The notes: a model not told the origin generated them from the sequence alone. A DNA stretch of 7,286 bases from Blautia sp. (GCA_017515945.1 JAFWDX010000004.1:1-7286), one strand, 5' to 3'. Numbered from the stretch's first letter, positions 1 to 6,119 are shown. Translations and numbers: made by a program.

Positions 1-25
1 GACCCCCGCCAAAAGAGCGGGGGTC
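1..25. terminator. Perfect 9-bp hairpin, probable intrinsic terminator
   Basis: GACCCCCGC (1-9) pairs perfectly with GCGGGGGTC (17-25) around a 7-base loop. The hairpin begins 18 bases beyond the stop codon of the minus-strand ferredoxin gene, so it is well placed to end that transcript. The T-tract for that direction would lie left of position 1 and cannot be seen. On the plus strand the stem is followed only by TTATT, so it could also serve an unseen gene on the left. Confidence 0.8.
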
Positions 26-43
26 TTATTGCTTATCTGGGAA

Positions 44-232
<189 letters not shown>

Positions 233-261
233 TTAAATATGGGTACAATTTTTATATGTTT

Positions 262-290
262 ATTGTAATATAGAATAACCAGGAATACAA
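262..290 (-). promoter_or_regulatory. Promoter of the ferredoxin gene
   Basis: Read on the minus strand, TTGTAT (285-290) and TACAAT (262-267) are separated by 17 bases, close to the sigma-A consensus. The expected start of transcription is near 255, giving a leader of about 40 bases before the ferredoxin ATG. An overlapping TATATT is a possible alternative -10. No clear operator is seen. Confidence 0.6.
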
Positions 291-399
291 GTATTATTTT
301 CTGTACAGGATGCACAAATCCAACGAATGATTGTTCGATTCAACTAACCTGGTGGAAATAATCTGGTTTTTATAAATTTGACAACTGTAAATTTTTTTG

Positions 400-428
400 T
401 TGCACGATTGGGAAAATGGTATTATAAT
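400..428 (+). promoter_or_regulatory. Promoter of the DUF1858 gene
   Basis: TTGCAC (400-405) and a perfect TATAAT (423-428) are separated by 17 bases. Transcription would start near 435, about 40 bases before the ATG at 474. It faces away from the ferredoxin promoter, so the 256 bases between the two genes form a divergent control region. Confidence 0.7.
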
Positions 429-473
429 CAGCCCTGATAAATGTATACCTTATTATTTCAGGAGGAATTGGAA

Positions 474-677
474 ATGGCACAGACTGTGACAAAAGATATG
501 CAGATTGGTGAACTGCTGACCCTGGACCGCAATATCGCGGCTGTTCTGATGAGAGCAGGCATGCATTGCATCGGATGCCCGGCTTCCCAGATGGAGTCAC
601 TGGAGGAGGCCTCCATGGTTCATGGCCTTGATCCCGATGTACTGGTACAGCAGATCAATGATTTTCTTGCCCAGTAA
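474..677 (+). CDS. DUF1858 / hybrid-cluster-protein-associated redox disulfide protein, 67 aa
   Basis: This is a small soluble protein of the DUF1858 family, in the subgroup called hybrid cluster protein-associated redox disulfide domain. The recognisable core is [10 protein letters not shown] at residues 29-38, holding the Cys-x-x-Cys pair C32 and C35. It is followed by an acidic stretch and HGLD, then DVLVQQIN near the C-terminus. The two cysteines are expected to form a reversible disulfide. The partner and reaction are not established, and the family association with hybrid cluster protein (Hcp) is known only from gene context. No hcp gene is in this window. Start choice: an upstream in-frame ATG at 441 exists, but the ATG at 474 sits eight bases after AGGAGG (460-465) and matches the usual family start. 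The neighbouring ferredoxin fits an anaerobic redox role, though the genes are divergent. Confidence 0.9.
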   Translation: MAQTVTKDMQIGELLTLDRNIAAVLMRAGMHCIGCPASQMESLEEASMVHGLDPDVLVQQINDFLAQ

Positions 678-683
678 TTTAAA

Positions 684-730
684 GCGCCCGCATTCCCGGA
701 TCCGGCAGGATCAGGGGGCGGGCGCATTTT
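684..730. terminator. Hairpin terminator, probably bidirectional
   Basis: GCGCCCGC (684-691) pairs with GCGGGCGC (718-725), followed by ATTTTATT on the plus strand, six bases past the DUF1858 stop. On the minus strand the stem is followed by TTTAAATT, so it can also stop transcripts coming from mecA. The loop is long (26 bases) and itself partly self-complementary (CCGGATCCGG). Confidence 0.85.
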
Positions 731-742
731 ATTAGCATATTT

Positions 743-830
743 GTAACTGTTCAGTCAGCAACTCGCATTTACTGCGACACCGCAGGCGTGCCTTGGCAGG
801 TGCGTGAGACAAAAGTTGAACAGCCAAGGC
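743..830. repeat. Compact self-complementary element between convergent genes
   Basis: The element begins with the repeated 15-mer GTAACTGTTCAGTCA (743-757). Its right arm AGTTGAACAG (814-823) pairs without a break with two left segments, CAACT (759-763) and CTGTT (747-751). CGCA (764-767) can pair with TGCG (801-804). CTGCG-ACAC-CGCAG (772-785) forms an inner hairpin. GCCTTGG (790-796) in the loop is complementary to CCAAGGC (824-830) just outside the main stem, which would form a pseudoknot. No open reading frame fits. It lies between the DUF1858 terminator and the mecA stop codon. I do not recognise it as a named RNA family. It could be a structured RNA tail of the mecA transcript or a dispersed palindromic repeat. 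Confidence 0.6.
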
Positions 831-851
831 CAGGCGCAGGCTCTTTTGCTG

Positions 852-1589
852 TCATAATTTTCCAAGCTGCTGGACGGCATTATCCGTGATCAGGTCGCCG
901 TGCTCAGTAAGGTATGCTTCCGAAGAATCTGTAAAGGCCTCGCCTGTCCCATACTCGGACAGTATATTGCATACCCGGTTAAAATCCTCCGGGGAGCTGT
1001 CTGTCTGATGAAGCACAAGCATATACCCGGAAACAGGATCTTTGTAAAGGGCGTTTTTGCCGCTGTAGAAGCCGATGATCCCGTGTGAAGCTTCTATCAC
1101 ATTTTCAAGGGAGGAAAAATGAAATTCACGTACCAGGTTGATCGGTGCATCCTGGGCTGCGGGTGCCGCAGAGGGCTGTACATTTTCCTTCTGGGCGGGA
1201 GTGGTCCTGGCGCGGGATGCAGCCTCTTTGAGCTTGCGGAATATATCCAGGATATCATCGGCTCCGTCGAGCTGAATGGTCCCGGTGGATGCACCATGCT
1301 TGAAAGGCGCAAACTTGGAAAAACGGGTATCAAGTTCCTCAGGGTCATCTACTTTTGAAATATAGAGTATGATACTCTCCGGATTGACCGGAATGGCTTC
1401 GATCATAAGCGGTGTGTTGTCCACCTCAAAGCCGACCTGGGCGTGTGCTTTTTCCATCATTTCCTGAAAGAGCTGCCGGGCTTTGTCTGTCCCATAAGCA
1501 AGCTCGCTCAGGCGGATCTGGTGGCTTTCAAGGTCCTGTTTGGTCAATGTGCATTTTATCTGATGGTCATTTATTTTTTCTATAATCAA
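852..1589 (-). CDS. mecA: Adaptor protein MecA, 245 aa
   Basis: MecA is a cytoplasmic adaptor that binds target proteins, brings them to the ClpC unfoldase and promotes ClpCP assembly. In Bacillus it controls the competence factor ComK. The N-terminal substrate-binding domain (about residues 1-85) opens MIIEKINDHQIKCTLTKQDL, close to the family pattern. An Ala/Pro/Gln-rich linker covers about 122-150. The C-terminal ClpC-binding domain (about 152-245) shows FHFSSLENVIEAS, LYKDPVSGYMLVL, VCNILSEYG, AYLTEHG and NAV. Length is typical or slightly long because of the linker. The start codon is TTG at 1587-1589. The in-frame codons upstream are ATA, GAG, TGT, GGA and then a TAA stop, and the next Met is residue 45, so TTG is effectively the only choice. 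AAGGA (1599-1603) lies nine bases upstream. The targets in this organism are unknown, since no competence genes are visible here. Confidence 0.96.
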   Translation of the reverse strand: MIIEKINDHQIKCTLTKQDLESHQIRLSELAYGTDKARQLFQEMMEKAHAQVGFEVDNTPLMIEAIPVNPESIILYISKVDDPEELDTRFSKFAPFKHGASTGTIQLDGADDILDIFRKLKEAASRARTTPAQKENVQPSAAPAAQDAPINLVREFHFSSLENVIEASHGIIGFYSGKNALYKDPVSGYMLVLHQTDSSPEDFNRVCNILSEYGTGEAFTDSSEAYLTEHGDLITDNAVQQLGKL

Positions 1590-1603
1590 TATCTCACATC
1601 CTT
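1587..1603 (-). promoter_or_regulatory. mecA ribosome binding site and TTG start
   Basis: On the minus strand AAGGATGTGAG is followed by ATA and the TTG start codon. The strongest anti-16S match is AAGGA (1599-1603), nine bases before the start. A TTG start usually lowers initiation, which would suit an adaptor needed in small amounts. That last point is inference. Confidence 0.7.
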
Positions 1604-1672
1604 AAAGGCTTATACGCGCAGCGGAACAGTTGGCTTCGTATTCATAAAATATTTCCATATTATTACGCTTCC

Positions 1673-1701
1673 ATAATATATGAAGAATCCTAAAAGTGCA
1701 A
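1673..1701 (-). promoter_or_regulatory. Promoter of mecA
   Basis: Read on the minus strand, TTGCAC (1696-1701) and TATTAT (1673-1678) are 17 bases apart. Transcription would start near 1666, leaving a leader of about 75 bases before the TTG start. The leader contains an A/T-rich inverted repeat (AATAT-GGAA-ATATT, within 1645-1665). The -35 is identical to that of the DUF1858 promoter. Confidence 0.6.
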
Positions 1702-1719
1702 GAGGAAAAATACGAAGGT

Positions 1720-1742
1720 GTAACCGTTCAGTCAAGCCTGAC
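1720..1742 (+). repeat. Second copy of the GTAACYGTTCAGTCA repeat
   Basis: GTAACCGTTCAGTCA (1720-1734) matches 743-757 at 14 of 15 positions in the same orientation, so the two copies flank mecA and its promoter. The copy runs into a small hairpin, GTCA-AGCC-TGAC (1731-1742). Similarity to the first element beyond the 15-mer is weak. Confidence 0.55.
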
Positions 1743-1816
1743 CCCATTTGCCATGACAATATTCGACAGATACTTCCCGAATCCGCACTAAATATCTTTA
1801 TATTTATCCACGGGTA

Positions 1817-1844
1817 TTGATATAGTCAGAATATATAATATAAT
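1817..1844 (+). promoter_or_regulatory. Promoter with no protein gene downstream
   Basis: TTGATA (1817-1822) and TATAAT (1839-1844) are 16 bases apart. A second TATAAT overlaps at 1834-1839 but is too close to this -35. The next 300 bases hold no credible coding region and end at a hairpin terminator, so the promoter may drive a non-coding RNA. The AT-rich setting makes a chance match possible. Confidence 0.45.
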
Positions 1845-2081
1845 TCTCTTAAAGGTCCAACCCCAAACAGCTATTGTTCCTGGATGTCAATGATATACTC
1901 GCGAAAACCATCATAAAGAAACATACAGCGCCAGCGTAAGGAACTGAACATTCGTGCCCGGGGGAGGATCTTGAACAGGGTAATCTGGCAGTTTCGCTTC
2001 AGCCGGTTTCATGCCTGGCCGGTTGTAAAAGAAAGGGGGGATGTATCAGAAGGGCGTCTGAGAAACGCAAATATATCACGA

Positions 2082-2095
2082 AAACGGATCCGTTT
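2082..2095. repeat. Perfect 14-bp palindrome
   Basis: AAACGGATCCGTTT is a perfect inverted repeat with no spacer. That form suits a site for a dimeric DNA-binding protein better than an RNA hairpin. Part of it, GATCCGT, can instead pair with ACGGATC at 2125-2131. Confidence 0.7.
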
Positions 2096-2137
2096 AAAGT
2101 CACCTGTCAGACACTGCACAACAGACGGATCTGAAAG

Positions 2138-2194
2138 AAAGCCGCTCCCGCTACGAGGCAGGAAATGCCCGTACAGACCATGGGAGCGGCTTTT
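2138..2194. terminator. Long-stem hairpin terminator
   Basis: AAAGCCGCTCCC (2138-2149) pairs over 12 bases with GGGAGCGGCTTT (2182-2193), and the plus strand continues with one more T. The loop is about 32 bases and contains GGCA/TGCC, which can form an inner hairpin. The minus-strand side runs into TTTCTTTC, so it may work weakly in both directions. The T-run is short for a strong terminator. Confidence 0.65.
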
Positions 2195-2207
2195 GCCAGT
2201 TGAGAAA

Positions 2208-2264
2208 GCCGGTAACTGTGAAGGATCCTGTGACTGAACAGGTACGAAAGCCGGCAGTTTTTTT
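2208..2264 (+). terminator. Second hairpin followed by a T7 tract
   Basis: GCCGG (2208-2212) pairs with CCGGC (2251-2255), and inside it CTGT (2216-2219) pairs with ACAG (2238-2241). CAG and seven T residues (2258-2264) follow. The hairpin contains the minus-strand copy of the 15-mer repeat. AAAGCCGG occurs twice, at its left edge (2205-2212) and near its right edge (2247-2254). Confidence 0.6.
2231..2245 (-). repeat. Third copy of the 15-mer repeat, inverted
   Basis: On the minus strand this reads GTACCTGTTCAGTCA. It matches the copy at 743-757 in 14 of 15 positions and the copy at 1720-1734 in 13 of 15. Together with 1720-1734 it brackets 526 bases as inverted ends. It forms part of the T-tract terminator at 2208-2264. 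Confidence 0.55.
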
Positions 2265-2292
2265 GGACATTCTAATATAAATGTGATATAAT
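2264..2292 (+). promoter_or_regulatory. Extended -10 promoter of the GH18 / membrane protein operon
   Basis: TGGACA (2264-2269) and a perfect TATAAT (2287-2292) are 17 bases apart. TG at 2284-2285 gives the extended -10 form TGnTATAAT. The -35 begins at the last T of the preceding terminator, so the upstream unit and the operon promoter abut. Transcription would start near 2299, leaving a leader of about 130 bases. Confidence 0.7.
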
Positions 2293-2300
2293 ACCCTGAC

Positions 2301-2393
2301 TATACTCGCGCGTTCAGATAGATGGAAATTGTACTTGAATTTCCGCGCGGTATATGCAGAGGCTCTAAATACGTGGAAGCAAAGCATTCCACG
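2301..2393 (+). promoter_or_regulatory. Hairpin-rich 5' leader of the operon
   Basis: TATAC (2301-2305) and CGCGCG (2307-2312) pair with CGCGCG (2344-2349) and GTATA (2350-2354), with one bulged base. Within this, GGAAATT (2324-2330) pairs with AATTTCC (2338-2344), sharing base 2344 with the outer stem. A second hairpin is CGTGGAA (2372-2378) with TTCCACG (2387-2393) around GCAAAGCA. No T-tract follows either, so they are not ordinary terminators. The leader ends with a modest Shine-Dalgarno AAAGG (2416-2420). No known riboswitch consensus was recognised. An RNA stability element, a protein-binding site or an unlisted riboswitch are all possible. Confidence 0.5.
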
Positions 2394-2429
2394 GATTAAG
2401 ACCCTCCAGCATCGGAAAGGCAGGTTCGT

Positions 2430-4094
2430 ATGAGGAGAAAAAAAAATCCTGTTCTGAAAGTTCTTCTGCCGGCGGCATTTCTGGTAGCTGCCGCGGCAGG
2501 GGTCCTTGTTTATCGTTATCTCCCTTCAGGACGCCATATGGATCTTGGCGCTTACTTTTCAGTCGGAAAAGATGAGCCGGGGGCGGTCATTACGATTGGC
2601 GATCAGATCCTGGAAGAGAGGGGCCTGATCCTGAATGGGGAAGGTTATCTGCCCCTGCAGGTCGTTCAGGATCATCTGAATAAAAAATTTTACTGGGATG
2701 AAGAGACTGCCCAGATCCTTTATGCATTGCCGGACAGACTTACGACGACACAGCCGGGATCACAGCCAGGTGAAAAAGTGCTGCTGGTAGATGATAGTCT
2801 GTACCTGAATCTTTCTTTTATAAAAGAGTATACGGATCTGGATACAGTTATAGAACATGAACCGGACCGGATCGCGATTCAGAATCGTTTTGACGGCGTG
2901 GAAGCAGTAACGGTGACCCGTAAAGGGAAGATCCGGTACCGCGGAGGTATCAAGGCAAAGATCCTTACGGAGGTAAATCCCGGAGACACGCTCCTGTTCC
3001 ATGAGGACCTGGACGACTGGGTCTGTGTGACCAGCTGGGACGGTCTGACCGGGTACATTGAGAAAGGGAAAGTCAGTGAGCCGGCACCGCTTTCGATGGA
3101 ACGTGTTTTTAAACCCGAAAAGGTTTCGTTTATCCAGGCGGAAGAGCCGGTGACCATGATCTGGCACAGTTCCATCGGCTCCGAGTCCAATGATTTCCTT
3201 GTACAGGATACGCAGGATATGATGGGGGTCAATGTCCTTTCCCCGACCTGGTTCAGTCTGACCGACACATCCGGAAACATCAGGAGTTTTGCAACTGCGA
3301 ATTACATCGCGGATGCGCACCGGATGGGCTGCCAGGTCTGGGGACTGGTCGATAATTTTGAGGACGGTGTCAGCACATTCCAGACTCTTTCCAGTTATTC
3401 CGCGCGTCAGAATCTGATCTCAGGCTTGATGGATCAGGCTCTTACCTTCGGACTGGACGGGATCAATGTGGATTTTGAAATGCTTACGGAGGATTCGATC
3501 CCGCATTTTCTGGAATTTCTCCGTGAACTTTCCATCAGGACACATGCCGCCGGATTGATCCTGAGTGTGGATGTGCCATGCCCGGAAAACAATTATACGA
3601 CGTTTTATGACCGCGCGGAACAGGGTGATGTGGTGGATTACATGATCATCATGGGATATGATGAACATACAGCCGGTTCGGCGGAGGCGGGCAGTGTGGC
3701 TTCCTATCCCTGGGTCGAACAGGGGATCATTGACACGATCGCGGAGGTACCCGCAGAGCGAGTGATCATCGGCGTCCCATTTTATACCAGACTCTGGCAT
3801 ACGCAGGCCGGGACACTTTACAGCGACGTTCTAGGCATTTATCAACAGGCGCAGGCAATCCCGACAGATAAAAATGTCCAGTCATACTGGGATACTGAAC
3901 TTCACCAGAATGTGGCTTCCTGGGATGCGGACGGGATCCACTATCAGATCTGGATGGAGGATGCTGCTTCCATAGCTGACAAGGTCGCTCTGGGACGGTC
4001 TTACGGGCTGGCCGGTACGGCAGGCTGGCGTCTCGGTCTGGAGACAAAGGATATATGGTATGCGATCATGGACGCACAGGGAGGGGGAGAATAA
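2430..4094 (+). CDS. Membrane-anchored GH18 glycoside hydrolase with SH3-like and copper-amine-oxidase-N-like regions, 554 aa
   Basis: GH18 enzymes cleave beta-1,4-linked N-acetylglucosamine polymers such as chitin or peptidoglycan glycan. Bacterial members with wall-binding modules usually act on the cell wall or spore cortex. A basic N-terminus (MRRKK) is followed by one hydrophobic helix (about 8-28) with no clear cleavage site, so a signal anchor with an external catalytic part is likely. Residues 51-150 resemble two copper-amine-oxidase-N-like units (GYLPLQVV and LYLNLSFI cores). Residues 157-215 look like a bacterial SH3 domain. GH18 spans about 238-550. Its active-site motif is DGINVDFE (343-350) with E350 as acid/base; the second Asp of DxxDxDxE is Asn. 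MGYDEH (408-413) and GWRLGLE (532-538) are the later barrel motifs. It opens an operon and directly abuts the next gene (TAAATG). It resembles the YaaH/SleL and YdhD type, but the exact substrate is unknown. Confidence 0.88.
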   Translation: MRRKKNPVLKVLLPAAFLVAAAAGVLVYRYLPSGRHMDLGAYFSVGKDEPGAVITIGDQILEERGLILNGEGYLPLQVVQDHLNKKFYWDEETAQILYALPDRLTTTQPGSQPGEKVLLVDDSLYLNLSFIKEYTDLDTVIEHEPDRIAIQNRFDGVEAVTVTRKGKIRYRGGIKAKILTEVNPGDTLLFHEDLDDWVCVTSWDGLTGYIEKGKVSEPAPLSMERVFKPEKVSFIQAEEPVTMIWHSSIGSESNDFLVQDTQDMMGVNVLSPTWFSLTDTSGNIRSFATANYIADAHRMGCQVWGLVDNFEDGVSTFQTLSSYSARQNLISGLMDQALTFGLDGINVDFEMLTEDSIPHFLEFLRELSIRTHAAGLILSVDVPCPENNYTTFYDRAEQGDVVDYMIIMGYDEHTAGSAEAGSVASYPWVEQGIIDTIAEVPAERVIIGVPFYTRLWHTQAGTLYSDVLGIYQQAQAIPTDKNVQSYWDTELHQNVASWDADGIHYQIWMEDAASIADKVALGRSYGLAGTAGWRLGLETKDIWYAIMDAQGGGE

Positions 4095-6119
4095 ATGCTT
4101 GCACTGGTATATATCGTCCTGGCCTGGCTGACGGGAGACCGTATAGCCGGGCTGTTGGCAGGCGATTCCGGATCAGCCGCTCCACCGGGGAAATCCTGGT
4201 GGCTGCGGCTTTCATCAGGCTTTGGAGTAGGAATCCTGACAGTTACCTGGATGGTCTATTTTACGGCGTGGCTTCTGTCGGCATATACGGATATGGATGA
4301 GCCGCTCATGAAGGCCAATATGTCCGTACTTGGCTTTACAGGTCTGCTTCTTATTGTCTCTGCCATAATCAGACGGGTACGCGGCCGCGCTTTTTCCTCC
4401 TGGGGCACACTGCTGCCGGTCAGGAAAAGCGAAGCGGCTGCAGCTTTGATTTTTCTGGCTTTTCTGACCGCCATCTTTTTTTATGTTTTTTATATCAGGG
4501 ATGGAAAACTGTATTCGGGACTTACGGTTTTCAGCGATTATGCACCGCATACGGCGATGATCCGTTCATTCTCCCATGAAAACAATTATCCTACCGGGTA
4601 TCCCCATTTCGGCGGACAGGATATACGCTACCATTTTATGTTTCAGTTCCTTACAGGCAATCTGGAATACCTTGGTATGCGTCTGGACATAGCCTATAAT
4701 GTGATGAGCGTGTTGTCGCTGGAGGCTTTCTGGCTGATGCTCCTGGCGTTTGTCAATCGTCTGGGGTGCGGGACAGGTGTCTGGGTACTGACGGTATTGC
4801 TTTTTCTTTTCCGCAGCGGCACCACATTTTTCCGGTATCTCTGGGAACATTATCAGACCGGGGACCTGATCCGGGCTCTCCGGGATAATACGGTCTTTAT
4901 CGGATATACGGAGAATGAAAACTGGGGACTGTGGTGTTTCAATGTCTATCTCAATCAACGCCATCTGGCGTTTGGACTCCTGATCGCTGCTTTGACCATC
5001 TGGATTTTCATGGACTGGGTGGAGGCAGGAGATGAGGGCGGGAAAAAAGGCTTTTCCTGGGCAGGCGGGCTTTGGTTTTCAGCCAGGGCATGGAAGGCGC
5101 GAAGCCCGGAAAAAGCTCTCCTGGCAGGCGTGTTGCTATGGCTCACAACATTCTGGAACGGCGCTGCCGTGATCGGAGCCCTGCTGATCCTGATGGGATT
5201 TGCTGTTTTTTCACCCGGTAAACTGGATTATCTGCTGCTGGCTGCGGTTACGGTGCTGTTTTCTGTCCTGCAGAGCAGGCTTTTTATTTGGGGACAGGCC
5301 GTATCCTTTTCATTGCGGCCGGGGTTCCTGGCACAACCCGCCACGCCGGCCGGCGTCCTGGTTTATCTTTTTCAGATCACCGGCTTTTTTATTATCGGGT
5401 GCTTCTTTCTGTTCCCGGTTCTCAGGCGGACGGAACGGGTCATGCTCACAGCGTGTCTGTTTCCTGTGGCCTTTGCGTTTTTGGTATCCCTGACAGCGGA
5501 TATCAATGTCAACCATAAATACATCGTGATCGGATATGCATTTATGACGGTTTTCTGGGCAAATGCGCTTGGAAGACTGTTCGCCGGAGGAACAGCCAGA
5601 GCCTGCACGGCTCTGATCATAACTGTCTGTCTGACGGCTACAGGTTTTTATGATTTTGTCATCATCCTGCGGAATAATGGGGAAGGCCACAGGGTTACGG
5701 TGAACATGGACAGTGATGTGACCCGATGGCTCAATGAGCATCTGGACAGTACAGACCTGATCCTTACACCACAGTACAGCATGAACGAGGTCACGATCTC
5801 CGGCGTCATGATGTACTGCGGCTGGCCTTATTATCCCTGGAGCGCCGGATATGATACTTATTACAGAGGAGACAGGCAGGCCCTCATGTATACGACAGCT
5901 TCACCGGATGAGCTGCGCACGCTTGCCTGGCAGGAAGGGATAACGTATATCCTTTTTGAGGACGATATGATGATCGGTGATCTGCCTGCCAGGGAAGATG
6001 CCATTCAGGCCGCTTTTCCTCTCGTATATGATTTCGAACGGCTGAGGATTTATGAAGTGACGGATTCGGCAGGTCCGGTAAGGCCACTGCAGACAGCCGG
6101 AGAGGGGGTGGGTAATTAA
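4095..6119 (+). CDS. Polytopic membrane protein, GT-C / YYY-like, 674 aa
   Basis: This is a probable integral membrane protein with about 12-13 hydrophobic helices over residues 1-525 and a soluble C-terminal part (about 530-674). The first extracytoplasmic loop holds SDYAPHTAMIRSF (147-159) and HFGGQDIRYHF (171-181), a D/H plus GG arrangement reminiscent of GT-C glycosyltransferases, which use lipid-linked sugar donors. DNTVFIGY (264-271) and LNQRHLAF (286-293) follow. The C-terminal part contains GWPYYPWSAGYDTYYR (576-591). Several of these blocks align with the following YYY-family gene, so I infer a diverged paralogue. Enzymatic activity is not demonstrated and no closer name is recognised. 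The ATG directly follows the GH18 stop, with AGGGGGAG (4082-4089) as ribosome binding site inside the GH18 gene, which implies co-translation. A start a few residues downstream has no support. Confidence 0.8.
   Translation: MLALVYIVLAWLTGDRIAGLLAGDSGSAAPPGKSWWLRLSSGFGVGILTVTWMVYFTAWLLSAYTDMDEPLMKANMSVLGFTGLLLIVSAIIRRVRGRAFSSWGTLLPVRKSEAAAALIFLAFLTAIFFYVFYIRDGKLYSGLTVFSDYAPHTAMIRSFSHENNYPTGYPHFGGQDIRYHFMFQFLTGNLEYLGMRLDIAYNVMSVLSLEAFWLMLLAFVNRLGCGTGVWVLTVLLFLFRSGTTFFRYLWEHYQTGDLIRALRDNTVFIGYTENENWGLWCFNVYLNQRHLAFGLLIAALTIWIFMDWVEAGDEGGKKGFSWAGGLWFSARAWKARSPEKALLAGVLLWLTTFWNGAAVIGALLILMGFAVFSPGKLDYLLLAAVTVLFSVLQSRLFIWGQAVSFSLRPGFLAQPATPAGVLVYLFQITGFFIIGCFFLFPVLRRTERVMLTACLFPVAFAFLVSLTADINVNHKYIVIGYAFMTVFWANALGRLFAGGTARACTALIITVCLTATGFYDFVIILRNNGEGHRVTVNMDSDVTRWLNEHLDSTDLILTPQYSMNEVTISGVMMYCGWPYYPWSAGYDTYYRGDRQALMYTTASPDELRTLAWQEGITYILFEDDMMIGDLPAREDAIQAAFPLVYDFERLRIYEVTDSAGPVRPLQTAGEGVGN

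Larger units (their letters stand above)
1850..2194 (+). ncRNA. Candidate structured non-coding RNA, family not recognised
   Basis: This stretch is bounded by a promoter-like sequence (1817-1844) and a hairpin terminator (2138-2194). Its 5' part can fold into one long irregular stem. GGTCC and CCCC (1854-1864) face GGGG and GGATC (1960-1970), GTTCC (1876-1880) pairs with GGAAC (1940-1944), ATGT (1884-1887) with ACAT (1921-1924), and ATGAT (1890-1894) with ATCAT (1910-1914). Further on, GCGT/ACGC (2054-2068) and GATCCGT/ACGGATC (2087-2093 with 2125-2131) form hairpins. I looked for the signatures of RNase P RNA, tmRNA, SRP RNA, T-box leaders, and TPP, SAM, cobalamin and c-di-GMP riboswitches and found none. 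A 6S-like RNA cannot be excluded from the long irregular stem. The fold was read by eye and not computed, so confidence is low. Confidence 0.35.
1590..2429. other. 840-base stretch without a credible protein gene
   Basis: Besides the sites listed separately (mecA promoter, two copies of the 15-mer, the candidate RNA with promoter and terminator, the second terminator, operon promoter and leader), I see no coding signal. The longest frame (1971-2237, TTG start) is rich in Arg and Lys, matches no known family and reads straight through the terminator stem. About 1743-1816 shows nothing recognisable. Confidence 0.7.

Noticed and set aside
378..383. Perfect TTGACA upstream of the DUF1858 gene
   Set aside because: No -10 sequence lies 16-18 bases downstream, while TTGCAC at 400-405 is correctly spaced from TATAAT at 423-428.
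441..473. Upstream ATG that would add 11 residues to the DUF1858 protein
   Set aside because: It has no ribosome binding site and lies about 6 bases after the expected transcription start. The ATG at 474 has a perfect AGGAGG at normal spacing and fits the family start.
1971..2068. Resemblance to a TPP riboswitch (GGTAAT with a nearby CTGAGA)
   Set aside because: The strings are in the wrong order and spacing for a TPP aptamer, and the conserved AACCTGAT block is absent. There is also no thiamine gene in the window.
1971..2237. 88-residue open frame starting at TTG, preceded by GGGGAGG
   Set aside because: The Shine-Dalgarno is only three bases from the start, the product is rich in Arg and Lys with no recognisable domain, and the frame reads through a hairpin terminator and a repeat copy. 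A structured non-coding region explains the stretch better.
1720..2245. A complete insertion sequence bounded by inverted 15-mers
   Set aside because: There is no transposase or remnant between the ends, no target duplication was found outside them, and one end forms part of a terminator hairpin. At most it is a small non-autonomous element.
2372..2393. GCAAAGC in the leader, resembling the c-di-GMP-I riboswitch
   Set aside because: The string is simply the loop of a 7-bp hairpin. The GGCAAACC part and the two-helix layout of that aptamer are not present.
2760..3320. 186-residue antisense frame inside the GH18 gene, and similar antisense frames in the membrane protein genes
   Set aside because: They lie opposite strongly supported coding sequence, have no ribosome binding sites and look like out-of-frame translation of conserved genes.
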